Assembly (NCBI GenBank): GCA_001949185.1
Contig: BDGG01000002.1
Span: forward strand, 2,099,145 to 2,163,144
Direction: 5' to 3'
DNA from: Ramazzottius varieornatus
Lineage: Eukaryota; Tardigrada; Eutardigrada; Parachela; Ramazzottiidae
DNA: 64,000 nt
In this document: positions 51,024-62,704 of the stretch, piece by piece
How the letters are laid out: each line of letters begins with the position of its first letter
Numbering within the stretch: the stretch's first letter is position 1
Translations under genes and position numbers: made by a program
Notes under the pieces: generated by a model
Databases searched by the model: none
Told to the model about the DNA's origin: nothing
The model's input: only the letters and a program-made list of their open reading frames with translations

Positions 51024-51234
51024 CGTTCATATTAGTACAGTCAGCAGTTACAGCTGTATTGCACACAAAAAAGTTGCACCGTTGTTACGTATACAGGGCG
51101 TTTATCGTTTTGCTAAAGCAATCGCCGTGTGTCACCTGACAACATCCAGAGTCATGAAGTAGCTGTCTAATTTGACTTATGAATCTTAGAATGAGAGGGA
51201 ATTCTGTGGACTTGTCGCGAAGTAGGAAATGTGG

Positions 51235-52204
51235 TTATCCGGGAATGTGTTTGGTTTCGATGGAAGGTGTGGTGGCGACCGGCTTGTGGTCTACGAAATA
51301 CTTAGGGATAACACCGTGTGCCATGAGTTTTCCTTGAGAATTCTTTTTCCGTCTATGAACTGCTACAGCATATGATACAATGAACATGCATGCCAAGCCA
51401 AGGAGCACTCCCAGTGAAATCCTTAAGAACATCAGCGCTCTCGCTTTCGTGTCTTCGGGTTTTGCTGTAAAAACACAGCGCTCGAACAGTAATTCCCAAA
51501 ACGCTTCTACTTGCAATCGCGCTTTACCTGACGCGGAGCAAGTTCAAATCATACCTGTGACGGTCCCATTCGTCGTAGATTCCTCGGTCATCATCGTACG
51601 GGCTAATGTACTACAGCGCGGATTAGGGCAAAATATTACAGTGTGGGTGACGGTGCCATATTTTGTTCAGTCCATTTTTTCCCGAGATCGGCTCCGATAC
51701 GGAATAAGACCAATCAAGCCGTGCAAAAAAACTGGTTATCTGATACAAGAGGCAAAATTAGTACAGATTTTTTTTTAATTTACAGAAGGTGTATATTTAG
51801 TATTCTCAAACGAGAAACGTAGAAATGTTTATGTCGGCTCTCTATGGAATTCCCCGTGCTGTGTTTGCCGTGTATCTGCGCAACAGCGGATGGGGAATTT
51901 TCCAGTCAGTTCGGTAAAGTAAGTCCGGTTAGAAAGGATTACCGGCAGCTCCCCGTTTGGGTTGGACACAAAGCTTGGACCCTTTCTGCAGTTTGGTGAA
52001 GGCATTGATTTCCGGGTTAAATCGGCGAATATTAGCAATGGTTTCGCCATACTGGCCCGCCACACTGGATACCGTATCGTGGCCCGTAACGGTATGATAC
52101 TTGGAACAAGCGGCACCCTCCACATCCCCTCTCGTCAGCAACAATATGATCCCCAGAAACAGTACAAGCTTAACACAGAGGACATCCAGATTTGTAAGAG
52201 CCAT
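51235..52204 (-). CDS. single-LysM type I membrane protein
   Basis: Two exons (51943-52204 and 51235-51464) join at phase 1 to give 163 residues. A signal peptide (LCVKLVLFLGIILLLTRG) is followed by a single LysM domain at residues ~35-82 (CSKYHTVTGHDTVSSVAGQY, then IRRFNPEIN and GSKLCVQP), with two cysteines bracketing it. LysM domains bind N-acetylglucosamine polymers such as chitin or peptidoglycan. The second exon gives AKPEDTKARALM, a membrane helix (SLGVLLGLACMFIVSYAVAV), a basic stop (HRRKKNS) and a ~35-residue cytosolic tail ending KHIPG. If intron 1 is retained, a stop follows after four residues and would leave a secreted form (GNPF end). A surface receptor or chitin-interacting role is inference. 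Confidence 0.82.
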
Positions 52205-54122
52205 GTTTAGCAGTTATTTTCAATCCACAAAGAAGGATTTAATGGCTTTCTTACGTCTGGAAAGTTAATGTGGGGCAGAATTAACTTCGCGAGCTGTAGC
52301 CAGTGTTGTTTCTCCAGATGGCCAGTCTGATACGGAGTACTTTGGCTGTGAAGATGAAGGTGATAAGTTAGAATCTTCCGACGTCAAAAGACTACAGGGT
52401 AGGAATACCACTGCACAATTTTGAACCTTACGGCTTTTTCATTCCAAAGATAGTGGGTGTTCCTACGTTTGCGGTAAGCGCCTGTCCGTTCATGTCTTAC
52501 AAATGGAAGGACACAAGTCAGCTACTAGCGGCTCATTGTAACCCGAAACTATCAGAATGGACGAAGCATGTAGATCTCTTTTCCTATTTCGTTTATTCTC
52601 CACTGCACGTATAGTTCAGTTCAGGCAAACCAGGATGGGTAAGCTGGGATCAGAATTCCTGCATTGCTGCCGGTTTCTGGCTTACTCTCAACCAGACCGC
52701 CTAGGTATGGAGATCCTTTCCTTCTTCCTAGCTGAGATCACTACCTAGAGTGTTTCCCCCAAAAGACAACTGAAAAAGAAAATTAATACCTATGTACCAC
52801 AGTAGTTGCTAGCCTTTGCGTGCGGAGGGAAGGAGATCGAAAAGAAACTGAACTTCCTTCCTTTGTATTCTCCAACTGTGCCAGACGTGCTTCCAGTGCT
52901 CTTATTTTAGGCCGCTTCATTTGGAGTACCCATCTTCTTACGGGAATGCAGCTGCTTGTTACGATTGTCGTTGGTTTTCCGTGAACATCGACCATCGACT
53001 GTTCACTGTTGGTCCTGTTGTTACTTCTGTATATATTCCGGGGTGCCTGTTGTTCACTTCTGGGAACTGACTTTCGACGAACTGCGGCGACATTGCGGTG
53101 ATGACCATGTCGGGGAATGAAGGTAACGGGTTAGTACGTGTAGAGTTAAAGCTGGCCCAGTTATCGATATACAGTAGTCAAAGTCGACATCTTCATCGAT
53201 ACCGTCGCTGTCCTCCTTTTCGCCCCCGGAACCGTCCTCGTGTCTGTTTTAGACTACGTTCAGCAACGTATGGAGGTTTTCGGGATAAACGTGGTATGGG
53301 TCGATCGAGGGTCTTCTGGATGCAGGAGTGATCGAGATGGAGGATGAAGAAGATGCCAGGATGTCTGGGAGCGATCACGCCGTATACAAAGTAATGCAGT
53401 TGAACGGGAGCGGAATGATCTCTTTGTAGTCAATCTGGAAGAAAACGATAACATGGGCTTCTCGGTCAGTGAGACTTTTCACTGATGCCGAGAATGTCCA
53501 TCTGGCTCGAGGGAATCGGGGAGGATACAGGATCTGGGCTACGCTATCGAGGAGGCTACAGTAGTCATTATTACAGATGGTGCCACTGATGAAGGTATCA
53601 GCAAACGGACGACCTGGCGCCCATTCGAGCCGCCGGAGTTTTCTACCATGGGGGGATCGAGTTGCAACGTACTGTAGACTACAGAATACGTCGTAGCGCA
53701 CTAAACCCACCATGGATAAATTGCTCCTAAAAACCCATTATGTGAATCAGGAAATTGATGCTCCCTTTTTCGTATATTTGCACTCATCAGGACGCATCCT
53801 GTCACCAAGCACTTTAGGACTGGCTGTTTCATTCAACGAAAACAAAGTAATTATGTTTTTCTTCAGCAACGGAGTGACGCATGATCTTACGAACAGCATG
53901 TTGCATGAATCAAGTCGGAAATTCAGTTCGCTGACTGACCGGATTTCCATGATACTCCTTCGTCGGTAATCTCTGGGCTCGTGCCGGCAATAATTGTGCT
54001 GTCAGTGTGCCTCAGAGACCGACTAACGCCCACGACATGCCAGGTATTCAGACCTGCTGTCGCTATTTGCCGTCTTCTGTCTTGTACTTTCAGTTTTCGA
54101 ATGAGTTCTAGAGTAAGCTACT
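52205..54122. other. 1.9 kb region without a supported gene
   Basis: Several medium open frames occur on both strands (minus 53375-53713; plus 53712-53969), but none has family features or coherent splice sites. The LysM gene promoter should lie at the left end. Confidence 0.35.
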
Positions 54123-54693
54123 GTGTCATCGATGCATAGGGTCATGCCATACTGCCTAAGATATTTGAAATACTGCAAGGTTCCCGTGCAAATTACAGTC
54201 GTTACGAGACATCTAGTTTCTCTGTCTGAGCGATACATGGCCGCTTGTAACGCTACCCTTGTCAATTTACATCAGGATCCACGGACAGTAACTGCACAAG
54301 AACCAATACTGCAGTAGTGATTGGCAACGTAGGATTGTACCCCAATGTTGAGGTCGCTGTATGGATACTTCTCGTCGTCGGTGTGGGAACCGTTGTCTCG
54401 AACGGTATGTTCCTTCTAGCCTACTGGAAAAGCTCTCCCGGGCGGGAAATCGTCTGTCTGGCTCTCGGACATTTCACTTCAAAGTCTTAACATATCTCGT
54501 GGCGGAAACTGTCGCATTCTGGACTCCAAACGTGGTTTTTTTTGCCCTCGCTAGTACATTGAATTTGGCTGATTTTACCTATTATACATCTACAGTGGTC
54601 TTACTCGCTCTCAACCCACTAACTACTCCTATCACTTATCCGCTGGCGTCAACGGAGTGGCGAAAAGCGTTCAAAAGCCTGATAACGCGCTGA
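54123..54693 (+). pseudogene. rhodopsin-like GPCR fragment, frameshifted
   Basis: Receptor-like helices appear in order but in different frames. A TM3-like part at 54123-54250 ends in VSLSERYMAACN, resembling the DRY region. A TM5-like part follows at about 54313-54440 (VEVAVWILLVVGVGTVVSNG). A TM6-TM7 part at about 54480-54693 has FKVLTYLVAETVAFWTPNVV and LALNPLTTPITYPL, like the NPxxY region, then a short tail and stop. The frame changes between TM5 and TM6 and no usual intron explains it, so it reads as a broken receptor. Missing exons or sequence error are possible. Confidence 0.5.
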
Positions 54694-54699
54694 CGTCGT

Positions 54700-56699
54700 T
54701 TGCGGAATTTCAACCTTTTTATTTTCTCGAATTCTAGCTTTGGTCAAGAGAGTTCCAAAAACCGCACTATTAATAGAAAAACAGAAGTGAACTACGAGAC
54801 AGTTGGTTGTCTTTGTCGGTTTTGTGGTTTTTGTTGTTGTCTATCGTTTTCAGTCTATCCACACAAAAATGTCCCAATAAATTCTGACGCATAGGGAGCA
54901 GATCGTCAGTGTACTGAGTTAAGAATTAGAGAAAAACTTTGTCGGCGGTGAATAGGCTTTCGGGCTGCCTATTCCCGTCATTCTATATCTTACTGACGAG
55001 GCACGCGAAAGAGCTGTCCGAGCCTCCGAGGCTCCTGTGCTCCATCCAACAGAATCAGGGGCGGAAGTTGGTTCAAAAAGTTGGAAAAAGAAATCATCTA
55101 GAGGAACATTGCGAAAGACCATCTTGTAAGCCAGGGAGTCTTTGATCCTTTCCAGTATCAAAGTCTTCATGCTCAGCTGATAAAGCCGACCGCAGCAGAT
55201 TTCGACGAACGGGTCTTCTCATGGCAGCATATTGGGTAGCGTCATTTAAAAAGTCAGTTCTTCGCGATTTTTCAGAACCTTGCCTTTTTGACGGGTACCA
55301 GTGCTTAAAGTATCATTTGACCATAATGCTGACCATGAGTATCAGATGACTAAAATCTTGACTGACCTTTGTAACAACCAGCCATGTGGACCACTGATGT
55401 AAATATCGTGCGGTCACATTCCTCATGGTGCAACAGGACGATTCGTTACTGTGTCATATCTATGACTTTCGATGCGTTATATTATTTGCGATGGGTGTCG
55501 GCGGCCCAGTTTGCGTACGAACGGTTGCTAGCTAAAATGATCAGGAAACGAGTTTGCAGTTTTGGAACCCGAAGGGAAATCTTCCACTGCTACTGCGATC
55601 TGGTGTAATAAACATCGAGGAACCAGATTTCGAAACCCATATAGCCGTCTGACCAGTGGTCGGATGGTTACGTCAGGAAGGTCTGAGGAGGTCCTATATT
55701 TTATTTGGAAAATTTTTGACGTCATGTAGCATGAAAATGTGGAGGCAGTCGTTCTGGCATTAAAACTCCTCGAAGGAATATTTGACTTAGTGGTTGCCCC
55801 TGAAATTTTCTAGAGTGTCTTCCCACAAGGGCGAACAGTTTTGTGCCAAATCTGTCTGTGGACCGTGGCGAAGCGTACGTAGCGAGGCTGGCACTTAAAG
55901 CCCCTGAATGTTGGCAACAACTTCATGTCGAAAAAGGGTCGTTGGGACTCAAAAAAGTTCGTATGCAAATTGGGCCGCCGATACCCCCATGCCTTTTCCC
56001 TTGAGTCGAACCGACTCGAGCTGAAAGTCTGTGCTTCATGGAAATGCCGCATGACATAATCGTGCACGCAATGGATCCCTAGCGGGGGTTGTCAAGATAT
56101 CATAGGCGATCCGAGGCTGATCTTTACTTGTGTTCATGACGTGTCGCGGCATGCCCGTGGAAAGTTGCAGTACTAGACACCAGCCTACCTCCTCGCGTGG
56201 CTTTGTATCCAGATGCTGAGCGCAAAATGTCTTGGGCTTGTTCGATAATGCACTGAATTCTCTATGGACTGGCCTAAAAAACCTCACGAGTCAGCTGGAC
56301 ACTTGAGCGCGACAACGAGAAATACGTCCCCTGAACAACTCACGAAATCGCGAAAAACTGAGTTTGCAAATGACGCAACCAAATATACTTTAAAATACCT
56401 TAAATATACCATATAAATATTTTAGATTTGTCTTAAATATACCCTAAAACATCTCAAATTCAGCTACATTCTTGCCAAGACCATTTCAAACGCAGGCCGA
56501 AAATCTTGACGATAAAGACCGTGGTGCGTTAAACTGGAAACACAAGTTCAAGTAAAAAAAGACATCATGCGATAAAATAGACGTGGAACACTGCTCGTAA
56601 TACCGGTAAGAACTCTATTACACCGTGAACGCGGTTTATGAAAGATACACTGGAAAGGAATGGCTAGAGTATCCGGTATGTCAAATTTCACAAATTTGT
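54700..56699. other. 2 kb intergenic region
   Basis: No supported gene; only short open frames in both directions. AT-rich runs with repeated AAATATAC occur at about 56385-56450. It is downstream of NAGK. Confidence 0.4.
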
Positions 56700-58525
56700 T
56701 CAAATTTTGATGTCGTCACCGGCAGCTGTGTTAGCCAGGCGAGCACGCTCGCGCATCCAGCGTTGCTTCCTGCTCTCGTCGATGGTGCAGGTCGACCCAT
56801 CAAACTGGTACAAGTCTTCGGTCTGCTTCGAGTCTTCCATCGGGATCGGCAAGCCCATCTTCCGAGCTGCCAAGAAGGCCGCACCGTAGGCTGATGATCC
56901 GTTCAGCTTGATCATGCGCAAAGCTGGCACACAGTGGTTCAACCCTTCCAAAAAACCTGTAAAGGGAAGCGGATGCAACAAGTGACGCACTTTTTCGTAC
57001 TTGAAGCCGAAGAAACGCCCGAGCTGCTTAGGAAACCTGAGCAAAACATTATGTTGCGCCATGCAATGCAAATTAGCCCAACAAATGTGTCACTTGATAT
57101 GGGCATCCATATCGGAGCCAAGTGGCGCACTTCCCCCATGCAGTGTGCCGCGACAGTGCGCCAGTCAATGGGGCAGACAGTGGACCACGACTGGCACACT
57201 TCAGCACGTATTTCACCCTTCCAGGCGCGCCACTTGAACCTTACCGTCTTTCAGCAAATCCCAGCTTTTCCAAACAGATCCGACGCAGACGACTGGGCAA
57301 CCACCAGGTCTGGTAAGCAGCTCGTTCTGGATCAGCGGTGTCACAGCTCTGACATGTTCGGCTAAGCGCAGTCCTGTGAAACAGTTACGTGAAGTGCACA
57401 TGCCAGATCAGATGCAACAAGGAAATTTACCGGCTTCGTGGTACAAGTACTGGCACAACGGGTCTTTGTGCTCTTTGGCTCCTTTGGCGATACCCGCCGC
57501 CATGCTTGCAATAACCGACTTCTGAAATGGCGAGTAGTAGAACGGCAGGATCTCTGAGCGTTGCGTCACCTTGAAGAAGTCGAAGATCTGTCCGCGCAGG
57601 ACGTCGATGTTAAAGTCAAAAGGACGGTAGTTGTCATCTGCCTCGAAGAGAATCTTAATGGCTCGTGTGGCGATCCAGTACGCCGATCCCTCATCCGCCA
57701 GCAGATGTCCCCAACCGCCACACTTGTGCTGACTGCCGTCTGGATTGCTCAAGACACAGTTCGACCCCGTTCCTGCAAACAAAGAAGTAAAATCCAACCG
57801 GTTGAACCGGCAATACCCAACGAATAATGAAACAACTGTCACGTGCCACCAATGTACTAAGTTAACTGTGTCGTGTGTGGTATACGTCAACTCCGCCACT
57901 GACACACAAAACCAGGTGGCGGAAGTAATGAATACTGGCCACCAAACAAGTCAACCGCAACACACGATCGCATCGTCCGTTCCGTCAGGACTTTACTCAA
58001 ACACGGCAAACTGACGGATCCGTTTTGAGAATTTATTGATTGAACATTTTCATTTGATTTGGCAAACGTTCACTGCAGGTGTTTTTCTACTTCCTCCAAA
58101 AACCCCTTCTCTCCCGTACCTGCGATGATGACGATGCCAGCGAGATCCGGCAGAGCCGTAGCCATAGAGCCGATGGTGTCGTTCTCGATGACGTATTCCG
58201 TGGCAGGATTGCCGTACTCCGTTCGCAACGCTTCGACCAGCTCGTTATTCATTTTGACGTCGTCAGCGCCAGACAGACACAACCCAAGCCCGGATATTTG
58301 GACGGAATCATCCAGCTTGGCGGTCTTTCGAATGTCCTGAACCATGGCTATGATATTCTCGCATGTCTTGGGGATACCGATGTTCCACATGTTGGTGGTG
58401 TCGCCTTTGCAGGTGGCCAACAGCTTGCCTTTCTCGTCCAGCAAGACCGCGTTGGACGACGTCCCGCCACCTTCCACTCCCATGAAGTACATCGGTCCTG
58501 AAGTCTTATTCTCCACTGGAGCCAT
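56700..58525 (-). CDS. NAGK: N-acetyl-D-glucosamine kinase
   Basis: Four exons, all joined at phase 1, give 377 residues: 58120-58525, 57431-57772, 57245-57373 and 56700-56956. NAGK phosphorylates GlcNAc to GlcNAc-6-phosphate, salvaging amino sugar from lysosomal glycan breakdown for UDP-GlcNAc synthesis. Hallmarks are the N-terminal phosphate loop GVEGGGTSSNAVLLDE, GLGLCLSGADD, the ENDTIGSMATA segment, and IVIIAGTGSNCVLSNPDG across the first splice. These are followed by HKCGGWGHLLADEGSAYWI, CVGSVWKSWDLLKDG and a C-terminal SSAYGAAFLAAR. The protein is about 30 residues longer than human NAGK, mainly at the C-terminus (a charged tail after GLPIPMEDS). Intron 3 carries two or three copies of the hairpin repeat. 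Confidence 0.95.
56979..57096. repeat. possible split hairpin repeat, copy 10
   Basis: Left arm CAAGTGACGCAC at 56979 and a diverged right arm GTGTCACTTGA near 57086, with a longer interval than other copies. It shares the A-for-G change of copy 6, with a pairing T. It lies in NAGK intron 3. Confidence 0.35.
57118..57170. repeat. palindromic hairpin repeat, copy 11
   Basis: Left arm CCAAGTGGCGCACTT; right arm AGTGCGCCAGTCAATGG is diverged at its end. It lies in NAGK intron 3. Confidence 0.65.
57189..57239. repeat. palindromic hairpin repeat, copy 12
   Basis: Left arm GACTGGCACACTT is diverged; right arm GGCGCGCCACTTGAAC is well kept. It directly follows copy 11, and its right end touches the donor site of NAGK exon 3. 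Confidence 0.55.
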
Positions 58526-59460
58526 TGTTAGACCTGTGAAACATCATGCGGTAAAAGACCAGGAACCAAAGACAGCGGCAAATGCGGGAGGAAGATTCAT
58601 ATGCAGATATGCAATTTTCCATACTTGTCACGTTTGACTCACAGCTGATTTCTTGCTGCGGACGACGAAAAAAGCTTCGGATATTCGGATGAGCTGCTTG
58701 CCCGGTTTGACTGAAGCTTGTCTTTCTCGAAAGAAACGCGGAGGTGATCAGGTGAGAAAATGGACGGCAGAAAGACAAACTCGGCAAGCAAGCCGGGGAA
58801 AACCTGTCTTGCTCGCCGTTCCAAAAAGCAAAGTTCCAACACAATGGACTGTTGTGGTTTGACGTCGTATTAGTTGATAAGTGCATGACGCAGCATGAAG
58901 AAGCATTACCTCCTCCGTACGGGCGCAACTGAATACTTCGTACTGTGTCGATGTAGCCTTGACTCCTTGTATCTCCGTTTTGTATTCTGTCGTCTTTCCC
59001 TCCAGAAATTCCAGATGCTATGCTCAAGAACTTCCCACTTTCCTCACAGCATATAAGCAATTTTCAGAAACACTTCAGATTTTCTCGATGGATTTCAGTT
59101 CCTCACGTTGAAGAAATCTTGTTTGCCGAATTACGAGGATAAACAATGCACGTTGAGAGTGCAGGACGAGATTTGTTGTCGAGAGAAGCGGCAGGACCTC
59201 AAGTTGGCTGACACACACTGTAGTTACGGAGAAGATCAACCTAATTACGCGACCCACAACATGGGTTTCTTTGTGAAATTACCCTTATCCAGGAACGAAC
59301 AGGAACCTTTGTTCCAGTCATTGACGTTGTAGTTTGTCCTGTCGACACCAACGAAATCCTATCGTACTGCGTTTATCAATGAATAAATACTTTATGTTGC
59401 TGAAAGACTGGAAATGACCGTAGACGTTAACCGTTCAAGGGCCAAAGTTAAGTCGACCGT
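58526..59460. other. intergenic, upstream of NAGK
   Basis: No supported gene. It probably contains the NAGK promoter and leader and ends at the hAT insertion site. Confidence 0.4.
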
Positions 59461-62400
59461 ATCGGTATCAGTCGTGCGGAGTTTTCGGAAAGCAGAGTTC
59501 CGCTGAGAGTTTTTGCCTCCCGGCCCGCTCAGTTGGCCGCTCAGTTAACTTTCTAACTGACAGTTTTCCGCTCAGTTAAGTTCAGTTTGACAAAGCCGCA
59601 CAATAATCATTTAACTTTCGCGATTTATTCATCAAGGGATAGGATACGTCGACCGAGAAGTGCGGTAAGGAGATCAGAATTAACATTACAAAACAATAGC
59701 ATTTCAAAATTCAGATCGCTGGCTGAGAGTCTACGATCACGTAAAATCTGACCGGAAATACTAAAAATTCTTTCAATACCGGCAGTTGTCGCAGTAGCGC
59801 ACAAAACTTGTTTAGCGATAACTGTAAGTCGCTTGAAAATATCTTGATTTTCTTTCTTGGCGTAGAATTCAAGAGGATTGATCTCATCTCATCTGGGATT
59901 CGGATACAGCTGAAACCCAGTTTCGATACTGACTGCCGAAATAGTGTCTCTTCGCGAGGAAACTGAGGAACGAGGTTCTTTGTCCATGAAGCTAAAGAGC
60001 TTCGAACGCTTCACTTTGGGTTCTTCGCTTCGGGATTCTGGTGGTGGTCTTGTTAGCTCGACACGTCGCATCATTTCCAGCACGATGGCTTGTGTTCTGC
60101 TCTTCACGGCTTCCGGATTTTCTGCTCCATGAGTAAAACTAAATTTAATAGCAGGCTCCAGAAACGCTGCTGCCAAAAACAAGTCGTCGTTCTCAAGCGA
60201 CGAAAATCTAACATTACGCTGTTTGAAAAGTTCCTCCGCGTAGTTGTGAAGAGTTAAGAACTGATCACCATCGAGGATTCCCTAAAGGAAGATGCGAAGG
60301 CCGTATATCAACGGAAGAACTTGGCAAATAGCAGGCACTCCGTTTCGCTGCAGTGTTTCAAAGGCTTCTTGAAAAGGTCTTGTCATTTCAACAAAGTCCT
60401 CCAGAATATTTTGGTGCTCGCGACTCAGCCTGTGTTTGGGATCGAGGCCAGCTGCCGTCCAGTCTAACTTTATGGCTCGCTCAGCCATGATTAAATTGCT
60501 GTTCCATCGAGTGGCGCAACGTGCTTTCAGTGCCATTCCCAGCTCCTTTTCCACATATTCAGTGCCTTGAGTTGAATTCTTCAGCTTTGCCACAACCGAC
60601 GCGAGCTTTTCGACTCAGTTGTTTAGCATCTTACAGTTTTCAACAGGTGTCTTCAGGCAGAGCTGCAGTGTGTGAGCAACACACCTTACCTAAAACATGG
60701 ACTCCATATCACAAAAATATATTTGCCGTGAATGTAGAGATACGGATTAAAATGCAACGAATTGAATTAATTTCATAAAGATCAGCCCGAACTAAAAAGA
60801 TTTTTCGGTCTGGCATCAGTTCGTATCGCTGTATCAACTTCTCGGCCACTTCTTTTGCCAGAGGACTGCGCGTGTCGAGGTCTTCGGCATCTATCGGCTC
60901 CAGTTCAAGCTCCTCGTCACCGTAAATGACCCGACGAAAGACATCTTCCATATCGGTATCTGCACACACGACAAAAAAATCACCCGATATAACATCAAAC
61001 TAAAGTTAATTTATTCTGTAAAATCGACAGCTCTTATCATTTACTAAGAATGCAGTTAAACAGTTTCTTGATTAGAGTTTGACGACTTACCCAATTTGTT
61101 TGGATCATGGAGGTCGATAAATCCAGGAAACCAATCTTTGGAAGCATTGACAATGTTTGCTCTTTTGTCTGTTCCAATGTAGCAAACCTTGCTTTCAATC
61201 TCAAACTTCGTTAACACCTCCACAGTCAAATCCAATATTTGATCGGCGTTGTGAATTCTACTGAATCTCGAGCAGGCTAAAAGGACATGTTGAAGCTTGA
61301 AGTTTTCGTCGATATAATGCGCAATAACTCCGAGGTATCCTCTCTGACGCTTGCTGCTCCAGATATCGCAATTGATTGCAATGGCAGTGGCACTCTTTAG
61401 AAGGTCCAGTACTTTCGTTTCTAACTTCTTGTAGATGCTTGGTAAAAGGCGCCTGCTGATGGTGTCCCATTTAGGCCACTAAATAAAAGTAGTTTATTTG
61501 ATTATCAGCGCAAGTGGAACGTATGTGATAATGAAGCAATAATTTCTAATTTTATCCTGTTGAAAAATACCTTTAGAGCGAAATCCGCTCCTTTTATCGC
61601 TCGGTCAAATGAACTGCGTCCGAGAATGTCAGGGCATATCAGAGTCTCCACTTGAATCCGAGCTACATTCAGGTCGAGTAAACGTTGCTTCGGATGATTC
61701 CTTGGGAAGGCTGGCTTCTTCATTCTAGAAGTCCATCGATTTTCGTCTTTGTCGAGGAATCCTCTTTCTTTGGTCGTTCTGCGACAAAAGTTACAAAATC
61801 GTGCAAAAGAAACGTTCAACCATCAAAGTTAAGATTGGAACAGTCTGATAAATTTAAATTTCAATAAAGAGATTATGAGAAATCAATCAACGTATTGTGA
61901 ACTTACTGCTTCTTTGTAATGTTCATTAATCACATGATTTTTGAAGTTGCTGTAGCCCTCTTGACTGCATACAACTTTCTCCTTCCGACACAGTTTGCAC
62001 CGCCCTTTATGTAGAGTAATCTTACGACCGGTCTTTGAGGATCTTTCCGTCAACGGGTTATTATAAGAGGCCGTGAAGAAGTCCTTAGCAACTCTCGCAT
62101 CTGCAAGCTTCTTCAGCTCCTTGGCGGTCACTTTCTTTGTGGATTCCATTTCGATTTCTGGAGAATCATCACTGTCGATCACCACCACCGCTTCGCCAGG
62201 CATGTCCGTATTCCGTGAGGAGCACTAGACTGAAACGAAGAGTAACACAACCACCAAGAAGGCAAAACAGCTGCTGCGGAAAACTAATTGTAGGGGAAAA
62301 GTGGAAAACCAAGAACTGTTTAACTATCAGTAGAGCCCGAACTTTGAAAGTAATCAGGCAATCAGTATGACAGAAGGGCCTACCAATCATAAAACGCTTA

Positions 62401-62701
62401 GTCACCCCTTATGTGACATTAATCGTTTTGAATGCATAGTATCTACTATCTACTCACTACCTAGGGACAAAACGCGCACAGGGTGAACCTAATATTGAAC
62501 GTATTTTTACGGCCTCACGGCGCTTTCCAGTTCCGCTACAGACAGTTTCCCGCTCCGCTACGCTAAGACTGACGCCCGCTCAGTTACAGTTCCGCTGGGG
62601 CCTTCCCAGTTAGAGCTCCGCTCAGTAAAATAACTGAGCGGAGCGGGAAAACTGAGCGGGTGTCCCGCTGGCCAAAAAAACTCCGCAGCTCTGATCGGTA
62701 T
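59461..62701. mobile_element. hAT transposon with 8 bp target-site duplication
   Basis: The element runs from 59469 to 62693 (3,225 bp). Its ends are inverted repeats CAGTCGTGCGGAGTTTT (left) and CAGAGCTGCGGAGTTTT (right, read inward). It is flanked by an exact 8 bp direct repeat ATCGGTAT at 59461-59468 and 62694-62701, the hAT hallmark. Both ends carry several CCGCTCAGTT-like subterminal repeats, which are typical transposase-binding sites. The interior encodes a minus-strand hAT transposase with BED finger. Confidence 0.95.
59600..62203 (-). pseudogene. hAT-family transposase, interrupted
   Basis: The first exon at 61907-62203 starts MPGEAVVVIDSDDS and holds a BED finger (CKLCRKEKVVCS...NHVINEHY). 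Later segments show the catalytic core: CDIWSSKRQRGYLGVIAHYI and YIGTDKRANIVNASKDWFPG near 61.1-61.5 kb, VAHTLQLCLK and ARCATRWNSN near 60.5-60.7 kb, and the C-terminal dimerisation region IERIFSISGQILRDRR with DLNFEMLLFCN near 59.68-59.79 kb. An in-frame TGA at 60615-60617 interrupts the core between the HTLQLCLK and CATRW regions, so this copy is probably inactive. Exact exon borders between segments are not resolved. Confidence 0.85.
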
Positions 62702-62704
62702 AAG

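Noticed and set aside
51091-51115. TACAGGGCG..., similar to the end of the 900 bp TA-flanked element
   Set aside because: Only about eight bases match, and there is no opposite end.
53375-53713. Minus-strand 112-codon open frame
   Set aside because: No recognised motif, and neighbouring segments do not join in phase.
60500-60520. GAGTGGCGCAACG inside the hAT transposase
   Set aside because: This is the coding sequence for the conserved CATRW motif, not a hairpin repeat.
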